Part shown: one piece after another, positions 46,332 through 57,729 of the stretch
Layout of the letters: each line of letters opens with the position of its first letter
How positions within the stretch are numbered: position 1 is the first letter of the stretch
Source of the DNA: Lentzea albidocapillata subsp. violacea
GTDB lineage: Bacteria; Actinomycetota; Actinomycetes; Mycobacteriales; Pseudonocardiaceae
Length of the DNA: 64,000 bases
Direction: 5' to 3'
NCBI RefSeq assembly: GCF_900100275.1
Contig: NZ_FNET01000004.1
Location: 372,001-436,000, forward strand
Position numbers and translations under genes: made by a program
The notes under the pieces: model-generated
What the model saw: only the letters and a program-made list of their open reading frames with translations
Databases searched by the model: none
What the model was told of the DNA's origin: nothing

Positions 46332-46900
46332 TTCAGCACCACTCCGTCGCGACCGTCGAACTCTTCCAGCATCACGACGACGTCCTCGGTCTTGGACGTC
46401 GGCAGGTTCTTGCCCACGTAGTCCGCGCGGATCGGCAGCTCGCGGTGGCCCCGGTCGACCAGCACGGCGAGCTGGACGGCGCGGGGCCGGCCGTGGTCGC
46501 GCAGGGCGTCGAGGGCGGAGCGGATGGTGCGGCCGGAGAACAGCACGTCGTCCACGAGCACGACCAGCCTGTCGTCGATGCCGCCCTCGGGCAGCTTCGT
46601 CGCCTCCAGAGGCCGCGTGGGGCCTCGGCGCAGGTCGTCGCGGTAGAGGGTGATGTCGAGCGTGCCCTCGTGCACCGTCCGGCCGGAAAATTCGGCGATC
46701 TTAGCGGCTAGACGTCGGGCGAGGGGGGCTCCCCGGCTGGGAATACCCATCAAGACGACGTCGGGTGCGCTGGGTGCATCGAGAGCGGTCTTCTCGATGA
46801 TCTGATGGGCCATTCGGGCGACAGTGCGCGCGACGTCACCGGCCGAAAGAATCTCGCGATCCCCGGCCGGATCCGTCGCGCCACGTTGACGTGACGCCAC
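46328..46900 (-). CDS. pyrR: Pyrimidine operon regulator PyrR / uracil phosphoribosyltransferase
   Basis: A 190-residue PRTase-fold RNA-binding protein. The PRPP motif [13 protein letters not shown] is intact. PyrR senses UMP and binds a stem-loop in pyr mRNA; in Mycobacterium smegmatis it represses translation instead of causing termination. The GTG start at 46900 follows an exceptionally strong AAGGAGGTCC site that lies inside a predicted PyrR-binding structure. First gene of pyrR-pyrB-pyrC-PH-carA-carB-pyrF. Confidence 0.96.
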   Translation of the reverse strand: MASRQRGATDPAGDREILSAGDVARTVARMAHQIIEKTALDAPSAPDVVLMGIPSRGAPLARRLAAKIAEFSGRTVHEGTLDITLYRDDLRRGPTRPLEATKLPEGGIDDRLVVLVDDVLFSGRTIRSALDALRDHGRPRAVQLAVLVDRGHRELPIRADYVGKNLPTSKTEDVVVMLEEFDGRDGVVLK

Positions 46901-46904
46901 GGCT

Positions 46905-46945
46905 GGACCTCCTTCCCCGCCTCACTGGACGGGTCCTTAAAGGAC
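46905..46945 (-). promoter_or_regulatory. PyrR-binding leader and RBS switch
   Basis: The minus strand reads ACCCGTCCAGTGAGGCGG at 46934-46917: a CCCG/CGGG stem holding the UCCAGUGAGG loop that matches the PyrR recognition consensus. GGACC (46936-46932) can pair either with the GGTCC of the pyrR ribosome binding site (46909-46905) or with the GTCC of the upstream palindrome GTCCTTTAAGGAC (46945-46933). This gives two exclusive folds. Confidence 0.72.
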
Positions 46946-47052
46946 GTCGGACACCTGGTAACAACTAGGCTGACCTGCACGGTATCACCTACGGGCGGTC
47001 AACCATCCGGGTGGTAGGCCAGGCGTGGCGCGCGTCTCTCCCCGAGATCAGC

Positions 47053-47094
47053 TTGACCTGCCGACCACGGCGAGTAATCATTACTCTGCGTATC
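47053..47094 (+). promoter_or_regulatory. bldD promoter with BldD-box
   Basis: TTGACC (47053-47058), 16 bases, TAATCA (47075-47080) form a plausible promoter. A perfect inverted repeat GAGTAAT-C-ATTACTC spans 47072-47086. ATTACTCTGCGTATC (47080-47094) matches the published BldD-box pattern NTNACNC(A/T)GNGTNAN at all fixed positions but one. BldD is known to repress its own gene in Streptomyces. Confidence 0.55.
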
Positions 47095-47157
47095 GATCTA
47101 AGCCTCCCCGCGGCACGCGTGTACTGCTGACGGGGCGAATGAACGGAGAACCGCCAC

Positions 47158-47646
47158 ATGGGCGACTACGCCAAGGCGTTGGGGGCCAAGCTCCGCGCTA
47201 TCCGCCAGCAGCAGGGTCTGTCCCTGCACGGCGTCGAGCAGAAGTCCGGCGGTCGCTGGAAGGCCGTGGTCGTCGGCTCCTACGAGCGCGGTGACCGCGC
47301 GGTGACCGTGCAGAAGCTGGCCGAGCTGGCCGACTTCTACGGGGTTCCCGTCGCCGAACTGCTGCCCGAGGGCCGCGTGCCCTCCGGTGCCGAGCCCGCC
47401 ACCAAGATCGTGATCAACCTCGAACGGCTGCAGCAGCTGCCGGTCGAGAAGGTCGGCCCGCTGGCTCGCTACGCCGCGACCATCCAGTCGCAGCGCGGTG
47501 ACTACAACGGCAAGGTCCTCTCCATCCGCACCGAGGACCTGCGTTCGCTCGCGATCATCTACGACATGACGCCGGGCGAGCTCACCGAGCAGCTGATCGA
47601 CTGGGGTGTGCTGCCTCCCGAGGCCCGTCCCGCCAAGGAAGACTGA
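47158..47646 (+). CDS. bldD: Developmental master regulator BldD
   Basis: A 162-residue regulator. Residues 1-75 are a Xre-type helix-turn-helix. The C-terminal domain carries the cyclic di-GMP signature RGD-x8-RxxD at residues 113-127 (R113, G114, D115, R124, D127 all present). In Streptomyces a tetramer of cyclic di-GMP joins two BldD monomers and represses sporulation genes. It lies divergent from pyrR, with nusB-efp nearby, as in Streptomyces. The ATG at 47158 matches the family N-terminus GDYAKALGAKLRAIRQQQGL. Confidence 0.97.
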   Translation: MGDYAKALGAKLRAIRQQQGLSLHGVEQKSGGRWKAVVVGSYERGDRAVTVQKLAELADFYGVPVAELLPEGRVPSGAEPATKIVINLERLQQLPVEKVGPLARYAATIQSQRGDYNGKVLSIRTEDLRSLAIIYDMTPGELTEQLIDWGVLPPEARPAKED

Positions 47647-47665
47647 ACTCCACTTCCACTTCCGG

Positions 47666-47723
47666 AGCAGTGGCTCCCTGACGTCCTGCCAGTCGCCCTG
47701 AGGACGTCGGGCGAGCCACTGCT
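47666..47723 (+). terminator. bldD terminator
   Basis: A compound stem: AGCAGTGGCTC (47666-47676) pairs with 47713-47723, and ACGTCCT pairs with AGGACGT inside it. A short T-run (GCTTTTC) follows, unusual for this genome. Confidence 0.8.
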
Positions 47724-47761
47724 GCTTTTCCGGCGGAGGTACTCAGCGTGACCGCCGGGTC

Positions 47762-48571
47762 TCACGGAACAAGCGCTGCCAGCTGCTCCCGGTCCTGGAT
47801 CACGTGGATCGCGGCGATCCGCCCGTCGCGCACGGTGAAGGCCATGACCGAGAACGGCACACCGTCCATCCGCGTGACGAAGCCGGCCTCGCCGCCGATG
47901 ACCACGAACTCGACGGCCGCCATGGCCGCGAACTTGCGGAACAGGCTGGCCCGGCCGGCGACGGTGCGTCCGCCGATGACCTCCAGGGCGCCCGCGCGCA
48001 GCACGACGTCCGGGTGCAGCACCGCGACCAGGCCTTCCAGGTCACCCTCGCGGGACGCCCTGAGGAACGCCTGCACCACTTCGCGCTGTTTCGGCAGGTC
48101 GACGTTCGGCTGAGGCCGGTCCTGCACGCGCTTGCGGGCGCGGGACGCCAGCTGCCGGGCCGTCGCCGGGGTCTTGTCGATCAGCGGCGCGATGTCGTCG
48201 AACGGCACGGCGAACATGTCGTGCAGCACGAACGCCAGCCGCTCGTCGGGCTTGAGCGAGTCGAGCACGATCAGCATCGCGAGCCCGACCTGGTCCTTCG
48301 CGACGGCCTGCTGCTCGGGCTGCTCCCCCGTCTCGATCACGGGGTCGGGCATCTCGAACGCATGCTCCCGCCGGTCGCGCAGCATGTTCAGGCACACCCG
48401 CCCGACGACGGTCGTGAGCCACGCGGCCGGGTTCTCGACCTCTGCCGGGTCGGCGCGTTCGACGCGCAGCCAGGCGTTCTGCAGCGCGTCGTCGGCCTCG
48501 GCGAACGACCCCAGCATGCGGTGGGCGATGGCGCGCAGGCGCGTGCGCTCCTGCTCGAACTGCGCGATCAA
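47762..48571 (-). CDS. ECF41-type sigma factor with SnoaL-like tail
   Basis: About 269 residues. Sigma region 2 (LRAIAHRMLGSFAEADDALQ) and region 4 (PFDDIAPLIDKTPATARQLASRARK) are followed by a C-terminal SnoaL/NTF2-like domain (residues about 160-269) typical of the SigJ/ECF41 group, where it controls activity in place of an anti-sigma factor. The tail keeps a GGRTVAG turn and a REQLAAL segment resembling the family's DGGGK and NPDKL motifs. I use a TTG at 48571 behind AGGGGG; a GTG at 48598 is an alternative. ECF41 genes are usually paired with an SDR, epimerase or carboxymuconolactone decarboxylase, and the divergent neighbour is exactly that. Confidence 0.88.
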   Translation of the reverse strand: MIAQFEQERTRLRAIAHRMLGSFAEADDALQNAWLRVERADPAEVENPAAWLTTVVGRVCLNMLRDRREHAFEMPDPVIETGEQPEQQAVAKDQVGLAMLIVLDSLKPDERLAFVLHDMFAVPFDDIAPLIDKTPATARQLASRARKRVQDRPQPNVDLPKQREVVQAFLRASREGDLEGLVAVLHPDVVLRAGALEVIGGRTVAGRASLFRKFAAMAAVEFVVIGGEAGFVTRMDGVPFSVMAFTVRDGRIAAIHVIQDREQLAALVP

Positions 48572-48600
48572 AGCTTCCCCCTGTGGCCTGGCACACACCC

Positions 48601-48627
48601 TGTCACGTTCTGCGGCGCCGCCGGGTC
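48601..48627 (+). promoter_or_regulatory. Predicted ECF41 promoter for the SDR gene
   Basis: TGTCACG (48601-48607), 16 bases, GGTC (48624-48627). The known ECF41 consensus is TGTCACA followed by CGTC about 16 bases later, so six of seven and three of four bases agree. A GGGAGGG ribosome site and ATG follow. Confidence 0.65.
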
Positions 48628-48659
48628 GAGAGGGCGACGACTCATTCGGGAGGGTAATC

Positions 48660-49361
48660 ATGAAGATCCTCGTGACCGGCGGCACCGGCACACTCGGCAG
48701 GCACGTGGTTCCGCTGTTGCGCGAAGCCGGAGCGGACGTGGTGGTGCTGAGCAGGCACGGCGACATCGCCTGCGACCTGCTCGGTGACGTCCCGCCGATC
48801 GAGGCGGACGTCGTGGTGCACCTCGCCGGCGGGCAGAAGGGTGACGACGTCGCGACCCGCAACCTGCTCGCGGCCTGCCGGGGCGTCCGGCACCTCGTGT
48901 ACATCTCGGTGATCGGCGCCGACACCGTGCCGCTGGCCTGGTTGCGCACCAAGCACGCGTGCGAGGAGGCGGTCGAGGCATCGGGTATCCCGTTCACAGT
49001 CCTGCGCGCGGCCCAGTTCCACGACCTGACGCTGACGATGGTGCGCGGCCTCGCGAAGCTCCCGGTCGTGCCGGTGCCGGGGATGCGGCTGCAGCCGGTG
49101 GATGTTCGCGACGTCGCCGCACGGATCGCCGGACTGGCGCTGGGACGGCCCGCAGGCCGGGTTCCAGACCTGGCCGGGCCCGCCGACTTCGATCTCCGGG
49201 AACTCGTGCGCGGCTACCTGACCGTCGCGGGCAAGCGCCGGCTCACGGTGCCGGTGCGGCTGCCGGGACAGGCCGGGAAGGCGTACCGGGGCGGGAGGAA
49301 CCTGACGCTGGACGGCGACCGCGGCACCCGCACGTGGGAGGAGTTCCTGGCCGAGCGGTAG
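48660..49361 (+). CDS. NAD(P)H-binding SDR, NmrA-like
   Basis: A 233-residue atypical short-chain dehydrogenase. N-terminal Rossmann motif VTGGTGTLGRHVVPLL. The usual catalytic Tyr-x3-Lys is absent; the LVYISVIGAD and LRTKHACEEAVEASGIPFTVLRAAQF blocks place it with the NmrA/SDR_a5 group of redox sensors and reductases. Its promoter lies divergent from the ECF41 sigma gene, the known arrangement for ECF41 targets. Start ATG 48660. Confidence 0.87.
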   Translation: MKILVTGGTGTLGRHVVPLLREAGADVVVLSRHGDIACDLLGDVPPIEADVVVHLAGGQKGDDVATRNLLAACRGVRHLVYISVIGADTVPLAWLRTKHACEEAVEASGIPFTVLRAAQFHDLTLTMVRGLAKLPVVPVPGMRLQPVDVRDVAARIAGLALGRPAGRVPDLAGPADFDLRELVRGYLTVAGKRRLTVPVRLPGQAGKAYRGGRNLTLDGDRGTRTWEEFLAER

Positions 49362-49373
49362 TGTCCTGGCAAC

Positions 49374-50003
49374 GTGACAGGACTTCTCGCTGATCAGAAC
49401 CCGTTGCCGTCCGGTGTGGACTCCCGGCTGCGTGAGCACCTCACGTTCCTCATCGAGGTCGACCGGCTCAAGACCGTGCTGCGCGCGTCACCTCTCGCGG
49501 CGGCGGACAGGCGCGAGAACGACGCCGAGCACTCGTGGCACCTCGCACTGATGGTCATGACGCTTGCGGAGTACGCCGACGAACCCATCGACGTCGGCCA
49601 CACGATGAAGCTCGTGGTGGTGCACGACCTCGTCGAGATCTACGCGGGTGACACGCCGATCTACGACACCGCGCTGGGCGAGAGCCAGCAGGAACGCGAG
49701 GAGGCCGCCGCCGACCGGCTGTTCGGCATCCTGCCCGAGGACGCCGGCCGCGCGATGCGGGCGTTGTGGGACGAGTTCGAGGCGCGGGAGACGCCGGAGG
49801 CGCGGTTCGCGAAGGCCATGGACCGGCTGCAGCCGTTGCTGCTCAACTGGATGGCGAAGGGCGGGACCTGGCGGACGCCGGGCGTGACCGCGCAGGACGT
49901 GCGCGCTCGCAAGGCCGTGATCGGCGAGGGCTCGACGACGCTGTGGCAGGCGGCGCTGCACCTGATCGACGAGGGCGAGCGGCGCGGCTGGGCCCGGAGC
50001 TGA
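49374..50003 (+). CDS. HD-domain phosphohydrolase, YfbR/HDDC2-like
   Basis: A 209-residue HD-superfamily protein. Metal ligands are the His in NDAEHSWHLALM, the HD pair in VVVHDLVEIYAGD and a later Asp in AKAMDRLQPLL. The YfbR-type relatives are 5'-deoxynucleotidases. It begins with a GTG 12 bases after the SDR gene, so the two are probably cotranscribed, with a strong terminator after it. Confidence 0.87.
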   Translation: MTGLLADQNPLPSGVDSRLREHLTFLIEVDRLKTVLRASPLAAADRRENDAEHSWHLALMVMTLAEYADEPIDVGHTMKLVVVHDLVEIYAGDTPIYDTALGESQQEREEAAADRLFGILPEDAGRAMRALWDEFEARETPEARFAKAMDRLQPLLLNWMAKGGTWRTPGVTAQDVRARKAVIGEGSTTLWQAALHLIDEGERRGWARS

Positions 50004-50009
50004 CACCGA

Positions 50010-50041
50010 GGGGGCCACGTTCGCCGTTGAACGTGGCCCCC
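50010..50041. terminator. Bidirectional terminator between HD gene and nusB
   Basis: Perfect 13-bp stem GGGGGCCACGTTC (50010-50022) with 50029-50041, 6-base loop, followed by TTC. It lies between the convergent HD gene (+) and nusB (-). Confidence 0.88.
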
Positions 50042-50054
50042 TTCGGAAGCAGAA

Positions 50055-50474
50055 CTACAGGACGGCGCGCAGCTGGTCCGCGATGACCGCGATCCGGCCG
50101 AGCACACCGTTCACGAACCGCGGCGAGTCGTCCGTGGACAGGCCCTTGGCGAGTTCCACGGCCTCGTCGATGGCGACCGCGTCCGGCACGTCGGCCGCCC
50201 ACAGCAGCTCGTACAGGCCGAGGCGCAGGATCGCGCGGTCGACTGCGGGCATGCGCTGCAGGGTCCAGCCCTCGGCGTGCTCCGAGATGAGGTCGTCGAT
50301 GCGCGAGCGGTGCGCGGTGACGCCCTCGACCAGCGTGACGGTGTAGTCGTTCACCGGCGGGACGTCAGGGGACCCGACGCGCGAGGCCAGCAGCGTCACT
50401 GCGTCGCTGCCCAGCAGGTCGGCCTCGTAGAGGAAGTCGACCGCGCGCTTGCGGGCCTTGCTCCGAGCACCCAT
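50055..50474 (-). CDS. nusB: Transcription antitermination protein NusB
   Basis: A 139-residue helical protein that binds boxA of rRNA leaders with NusE. It has the N-terminal ARSKARKRAVDFLYEADLL and the C-terminal DSPRFVNGVLGRIA blocks. Its ATG shares one base with the efp stop (TGATG). Confidence 0.96.
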   Translation of the reverse strand: MGARSKARKRAVDFLYEADLLGSDAVTLLASRVGSPDVPPVNDYTVTLVEGVTAHRSRIDDLISEHAEGWTLQRMPAVDRAILRLGLYELLWAADVPDAVAIDEAVELAKGLSTDDSPRFVNGVLGRIAVIADQLRAVL

Positions 50475-51043
50475 CAGGACTTGTCGCTGATGCGGCCGAG
50501 GTAGCGGCCGTCGCGGGTGTCGACCTTGATCTTCTCGCCGGTCGTGACGAACAGCGGGACCTGGATCTCGGCGCCGGTCTCGAGGCGGGCGGGCTTGGTA
50601 CCACCGGTGGAGCGGTCGCCCTGCAGGCCGGGGTCGGTGTGCTCGATGACGAGCTCGACCGACGTCGGGAGCTCGATGAACAGCGGGACGCCCTCGTGCG
50701 TGGCGACCATCGCTTCCTGGTTCTCCAGCATGTAGTCCGCGGCGTCACCGACGGTCTCGGCCGGAACCGGGATCTGGTCGTAGGTGTCACCGTCCATGAA
50801 GATGAAGTCGGTGCCTTCCTTGTACAGGTAGGTCATGCCGCGCTTGTCCACGGTGGCGGTCTCGACCTTGGTGCCCGCGTTGAAGGTCTTGTCGACGACC
50901 TTCCCGGTCAGCACGTGCTTGAGGGTCGTGCGTACGAAGGCGCCACCCTTGCCGGGCTTGACGTGCTGGAACGCGGTGACGGTCCAGAGCTGGCCGTCGA
51001 GGTTCAGCACCAGGCCGTTCTTCAGGTCGTTCGTGGTGGCCAC
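50474..51043 (-). CDS. efp: Elongation factor P
   Basis: A 189-residue EF-P that rescues ribosomes stalled at polyproline. Three domains: KOW-like, then two OB folds ending in [10 protein letters not shown]. The tip loop reads VKPGKGGAF with the functional Lys at residue 32. No modification gene (epmA/epmB, ymfI) is visible nearby, in line with other actinobacteria. GTG start after AGGAGAA. pepQ-efp-nusB is a common actinobacterial order. Confidence 0.97.
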   Translation of the reverse strand: MATTNDLKNGLVLNLDGQLWTVTAFQHVKPGKGGAFVRTTLKHVLTGKVVDKTFNAGTKVETATVDKRGMTYLYKEGTDFIFMDGDTYDQIPVPAETVGDAADYMLENQEAMVATHEGVPLFIELPTSVELVIEHTDPGLQGDRSTGGTKPARLETGAEIQVPLFVTTGEKIKVDTRDGRYLGRISDKS

Positions 51044-51074
51044 GGTGGGATTTCTCCTGTGTAGGACGGGGGTG

Positions 51075-52151
51075 TCAGACGACCACGAGTTCCTTCGTGG
51101 TCAGGGTGAGGAGCTCCGGCCCGCTTTCGCGGACCACGAGGGTGTCCTCGATGCGGACCCCGCCACGCCCCGACAAGTAGACGCCGGGCTCGACGGTGAC
51201 CGCCATACCGGCCGAAAGTGTACCGGCACCTGCCTTCGACAACGCCGGTGCCTCGTGGATCTCCAGCCCGACCCCGTGACCGAGGCCGTGCAGGAACTCG
51301 CTCCCGTGCCCGGCCTTCTCGATCACCTCGCGTGACGCGTGGTCGGCGTCGCTCACCTTCACGCCCGGCTCGAGCGCGTGGCGGCCCGCCGCCTGCGAGC
51401 GCGCGACCAGGTCGTACAGGTCGCGCTGCCAGTCCGCGGGCTTGCCGAGCACGAGCGTGCGGGTCATGTCGGAGTGGTAGCCGTCGACCAGCGCGCCGAA
51501 GTCGAGCTTGATGAGGTCGCCGGTGTGCAGCGTCGCGTCCGTCGGCGAGTGGTGGGGCACGGCCGAGTTCGCGCCGAACGCCACGATCGAGGAGAACGAC
51601 GGCCCCTCGGCGCCGTGGTCGAGCATGCGGCTCTCCAGCTCGCGCGCGACCTCGCGTTCGGTGCGGCCGGCTCGCAGACCGCCGTGCCCGATCAACGCCG
51701 CGAGCGCGCGGTCCGCCGCCGCGCACGCCATCCGCAGCGCCTCGATCTCGACCTCGTCCTTGACCAGCCGCAGCTTCTCCACCAGGCCACCGGCCTTGTG
51801 CAGCTCCGCCTTGGCGGCGGCCGCCGCCAGCTCGTCCAGGCCGTCGACCGTGACGTGGTGGCTCTCGAACCCGAGCCTGCCCTTCGCCCTGCCCGCGAGC
51901 GCGGTGTCGCACGGCCGGTCGATCAGCCGTTCCAGGTCCGGCACCTGCTTCGCCGACTGGGTGAGATAACGGCCGTCGGTGCAGAACACCGAGGTGTCGT
52001 CGCCGCTCGCGTCGATCAGGACGGCGGCGTTCGATCCGGTGAACCCGGTCAGGTACCGGACGTTCAGCAGGTTCGTCACGAGGAGCGCGTCCAGGTTCGT
52101 GGCCTGGAGCGCTTGGCGCAGTGCGTTTCGGCGTGCGGCGTACGACGACAT
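51075..52151 (-). CDS. pepQ: Xaa-Pro aminopeptidase / dipeptidase, M24 family
   Basis: A 358-residue pita-bread metallopeptidase. Metal ligands: [16 protein letters not shown] (two Asp), [13 protein letters not shown] (His), TVEPGVY (Glu) and RIEDT (Glu). The N-terminal creatinase-like domain is normal. It removes proline-containing dipeptide residues. It lies 31 bases upstream of efp, as Rv2535c does in M. tuberculosis. Confidence 0.94.
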   Translation of the reverse strand: MSSYAARRNALRQALQATNLDALLVTNLLNVRYLTGFTGSNAAVLIDASGDDTSVFCTDGRYLTQSAKQVPDLERLIDRPCDTALAGRAKGRLGFESHHVTVDGLDELAAAAAKAELHKAGGLVEKLRLVKDEVEIEALRMACAAADRALAALIGHGGLRAGRTEREVARELESRMLDHGAEGPSFSSIVAFGANSAVPHHSPTDATLHTGDLIKLDFGALVDGYHSDMTRTLVLGKPADWQRDLYDLVARSQAAGRHALEPGVKVSDADHASREVIEKAGHGSEFLHGLGHGVGLEIHEAPALSKAGAGTLSAGMAVTVEPGVYLSGRGGVRIEDTLVVRESGPELLTLTTKELVVV

Positions 52152-52186
52152 GTCTCGCAGCGTACGGCCAGTCCTAAGCTGTCCGC

Positions 52187-52597
52187 ATGCGTCCTTGGTT
52201 CGTCCGTGCGTTGTGGATGGGGCTCCTGCATGGAGCCGTGCAGACCGGCGTGGCGGCTGTGGGCGTGCGCAGCCCCGAGGCCTCGTCGATCCGGCCGATC
52301 GCGCTGGGGCTCCTGATCGTCGCCGCGGTCCTCTGGGGCGCCGTCGACGCGCTGCGCGAGCTGGACGGGCGCGGCATGCAGTGGTTCATCGCGTCGCTGA
52401 TCGCGGGCCCGTTCGCGGGTGCGCTGGGCGTGATCGGGTCGGCGTTGCTGGTCGACCAGACCGGGCAGGAGGCGCTGTGGGTGGCGCTGACCGGTGGAGC
52501 GGCGTTCACGGCGTTGCTCGTGCTCGCGCCCGCCGGGCTCGGGATGCTGCTGGGCGGGTTCCTGGCGAAGAAGGACCCGGCCAGTCCGCGGAGCTGA
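52187..52597 (+). CDS. Four-helix membrane protein (B-4DMT family)
   Basis: A 136-residue protein with four membrane helices and a conserved N-terminus (MRPWFVRALWMGLLHGAVQT). It matches the B-4DMT group by topology and by its place beside pepQ (compare Rv2536). Proposed transporter, substrate unknown. Divergent from pepQ, 35-base gap. Confidence 0.82.
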   Translation: MRPWFVRALWMGLLHGAVQTGVAAVGVRSPEASSIRPIALGLLIVAAVLWGAVDALRELDGRGMQWFIASLIAGPFAGALGVIGSALLVDQTGQEALWVALTGGAAFTALLVLAPAGLGMLLGGFLAKKDPASPRS

Positions 52598-52610
52598 CGG
52601 TGAGCAACGT

Positions 52611-52988
52611 TCAGCCGGCTACCAGCTCGATTTCGAAGCCGTCCTCGTTCTCCAGGAACGCCGCGTAGTGGTCCGATCCGCCCGCGTGAGGATGCCTGTC
52701 CGCGAACATGAGCCGCCAGCCGTTCGCCTCGGATTCCCGGGTCAGCCGGTCGACGTCCTCCCGGGTTCCGGCGTGCAGCGCGAGGTGGTTCAGGCCCGCT
52801 TTCATCCGATCGTGTGGACCGGTCATGGCCGGGGACCGCTCGACCACGACGTAGGTCTCGCCGAGTTTCCAGCTGACCCCGGCGGCCCAGCGCTGGTGTT
52901 CGGTCCAGCCGAGTTCGGTGAGGATCCACCCGAACGTGGCCTCGGCGCGGGCGAGGTCCGGGACCCACAGTTCCACGTGGTGGAGCAA
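52611..52988 (-). CDS. VOC family protein (glyoxalase/bleomycin resistance fold)
   Basis: A 125-residue two-module VOC protein. Potential metal ligands: LHHVELWVPDL at the start, HLALHAG in the middle and ENEDGFEIELVAG at the end. The reaction cannot be assigned; relatives include lactoylglutathione lyases and dioxygenases. TTG start at 52988 behind AGGGAAA. It is convergent with the B-4DMT gene. Confidence 0.85.
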   Translation of the reverse strand: MLHHVELWVPDLARAEATFGWILTELGWTEHQRWAAGVSWKLGETYVVVERSPAMTGPHDRMKAGLNHLALHAGTREDVDRLTRESEANGWRLMFADRHPHAGGSDHYAAFLENEDGFEIELVAG

Positions 52989-53026
52989 CGGTTTCCCTTA
53001 CGTGTCAACGAATGGACCACGGCCTT

Positions 53027-53054
53027 CAGCAGCGCGACCGCACTCGCCCTGCTG
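53027..53054 (-). terminator. aro operon terminator
   Basis: CAGCAGCGCGA (53027-53037) pairs with 53044-53054 with one C-C mismatch, 6-base loop. It lies 9 bases after the aroQ stop. Confidence 0.6.
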
Positions 53055-53062
53055 CGGCGGCG

Positions 53063-56302
<3,240 letters not shown>

Positions 56303-56309
56303 AATCCTT

Positions 56310-56762
56310 TCACAGCGTCGTCAACGCCCAGGTGGCGGCCAGCAGGCCCGGTCCGTGCGGCACCGCGCGCCTGCGCCGGAGCGCGGCGACGGCCAGGGTG
56401 ACCGCGCTGGACAGGATCGCCGCAGGTAAGAGCGCCGGCAGCGGGAGCGCCGCGCCGAGCCCGAAGGCGAGCTTCACGTCGCCGCCGCCCATCAGCGCGG
56501 GCCGCAGCCGCCGGACGGCGAGATGCGCGCCACCGAAGACGAGCGCCGACAGGGCCGCCGCTCCCAGCCCGTGGAACTGCAGGAGCAACAGCACGGCACC
56601 CAACGGGAGGGTCAGCGCGTCCGGCAACCGGTGGTGCCGCAGGTCGATCAGCGCGAGCACGATGCCGAACCAGGCCAGCAGGAACGACGAGGGCGGAGCG
56701 TCCAGGACGGCGGCGACCGTCCACAACGAACCCAGTGCGAACGCGAGCAGGACCGTGGTCAT
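56310..56762 (-). CDS. Prepilin peptidase, A24 family, short form
   Basis: A 150-residue integral membrane aspartic protease that lacks the methyltransferase domain of PilD. Both catalytic Asp are present: D40 in [13 protein letters not shown] and D95 in [11 protein letters not shown]. Such short A24 peptidases process Flp/Tad-type pilins. It sits before aroC, as in other actinobacteria, although no pilin gene is in the window. ATG at 56762. Confidence 0.87.
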   Translation of the reverse strand: MTTVLLAFALGSLWTVAAVLDAPPSSFLLAWFGIVLALIDLRHHRLPDALTLPLGAVLLLLQFHGLGAAALSALVFGGAHLAVRRLRPALMGGGDVKLAFGLGAALPLPALLPAAILSSAVTLAVAALRRRRAVPHGPGLLAATWALTTL

Positions 56763-56885
56763 GACACCACGGTCCTGCCAGGGGCGACCGGTGACAAGTT
56801 CCGGCCTGTCGTGAACGGTCCACTCACGCACGGGCTCAACGATGCCCCGGACCGGGCTGGGAGAACGCCCGGCAGCTCTGCGAAG

Positions 56886-56974
56886 CGCACGCGGGGAGCT
56901 TTTCGTACTCTCCTACCGCACGCGGAGAGCTTTCGTACTCTCCCACCGCACACGGCGAGCTTTCGTACTCCTAC
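56886..56974. repeat. Three direct repeats of about 30 bp derived from a terminator arm
   Basis: Units at 56886-56916, 56917-56946 and 56947-56974 each read roughly CGCACGCGG-GAGC, then TTTCGTACTC-TCCTAC. They are imperfect copies of the left arm of the adjacent 18-bp hairpin. No ORF covers them. Confidence 0.85.
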
Positions 56975-57007
56975 CGCACGCGAGGGCCCCGCGTGCGGTA
57001 GGAGTAC
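56965..57007 (-). terminator. EIIA terminator, perfect 18-bp stem
   Basis: Arms 56965-56982 (GTACTCCTACCGCACGCG) and 56990-57007, loop AGGGCCC. It lies 4 bases after the EIIA stop on the minus strand. Confidence 0.88.
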
Positions 57008-57011
57008 GGGC

Positions 57012-57467
57012 TCAGCGAGACCAGTCGAACAGGGCGTCGCCCGCCACCACGTCCACGTCGAGAGCCAGGTCGCCGAGCACCTCGGCGGACGCGTCCAGCG
57101 CGACCACCGGGCAGATCGGCGCGAACCCGGCCGCCTCGACCTCGGCCGGGTCCCACGTCACGATCTTCTGACCGGCCTGGACCTGCTCGCCCTTGACGAC
57201 GTGGAGCTCGAAGCCCTCGCCCTTGCGCTTCACGGTGTCGATGCCGAGGTGGACCAGGATGGCCGCCCCGTCACCGTTGGCGACCACGAACGCGTGCGGG
57301 TGCAGCGTGACGACGGTGCCGTCGAGCGGTGACACCACATCGGCCTTCGATCGAACCGGTTCGACGGCCACGCCGGGCCCGACCATCGCCTCGGCGAAGA
57401 CCTGGTCCGGAACGGCGGAGAGCGCGACCACCCGCCCGGCCACCGGGCTGCCGACGCGGAGGCTCAC
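57012..57467 (-). CDS. PTS EIIA component, glucose/GlcNAc family
   Basis: A 151-residue EIIA-Glc type protein. The phosphorylated His is H73 in ILVHLGIDTV, with the second active-site His H58 in TLHPHAF fifteen residues before, as in Crr. It accepts phosphate from HPr and gives it to EIIB. GTG start overlaps the EIIB stop by four bases. Confidence 0.93.
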   Translation of the reverse strand: MSLRVGSPVAGRVVALSAVPDQVFAEAMVGPGVAVEPVRSKADVVSPLDGTVVTLHPHAFVVANGDGAAILVHLGIDTVKRKGEGFELHVVKGEQVQAGQKIVTWDPAEVEAAGFAPICPVVALDASAEVLGDLALDVDVVAGDALFDWSR

Positions 57468-57700
57468 AGCAGGTCCTCGATGTCCGACGCGATGGTGTCC
57501 GCCTCGGGTCCGACGACGACCTGGACGACGTTGCCGGAACGCATGACTCCGTGCGCTCCCAACGCCTTCAGCGCCTTCTCGTCCACGACGGAACCGTCTT
57601 CGAGCTCGCACCGCAGGCGGGTGATGCAGGGCTCGATCTCGATGATGTTGTCCCGGCCGCCCAGCGCCTCGAGGATCTTCTGAGCCTTCTCGTCAGCCAC
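57464..57700 (-). CDS. PTS EIIB component, GlcNAc type
   Basis: A 78-residue stand-alone EIIB. The phosphorylated Cys is C25 in EIEPCITRLRCEL. The glucose-family EIIB fold is complete (GRDNIIE ... GNVVQVVVGPEAD). GTG start at 57700. It serves the separate EIIC encoded divergently. Split EIIA, EIIB and EIIC proteins are usual for Streptomyces GlcNAc PTS. Confidence 0.93.
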   Translation of the reverse strand: MADEKAQKILEALGGRDNIIEIEPCITRLRCELEDGSVVDEKALKALGAHGVMRSGNVVQVVVGPEADTIASDIEDLL

Positions 57701-57729
57701 GTTCGTACCTCTCGTTCCCGTAACAGCGG

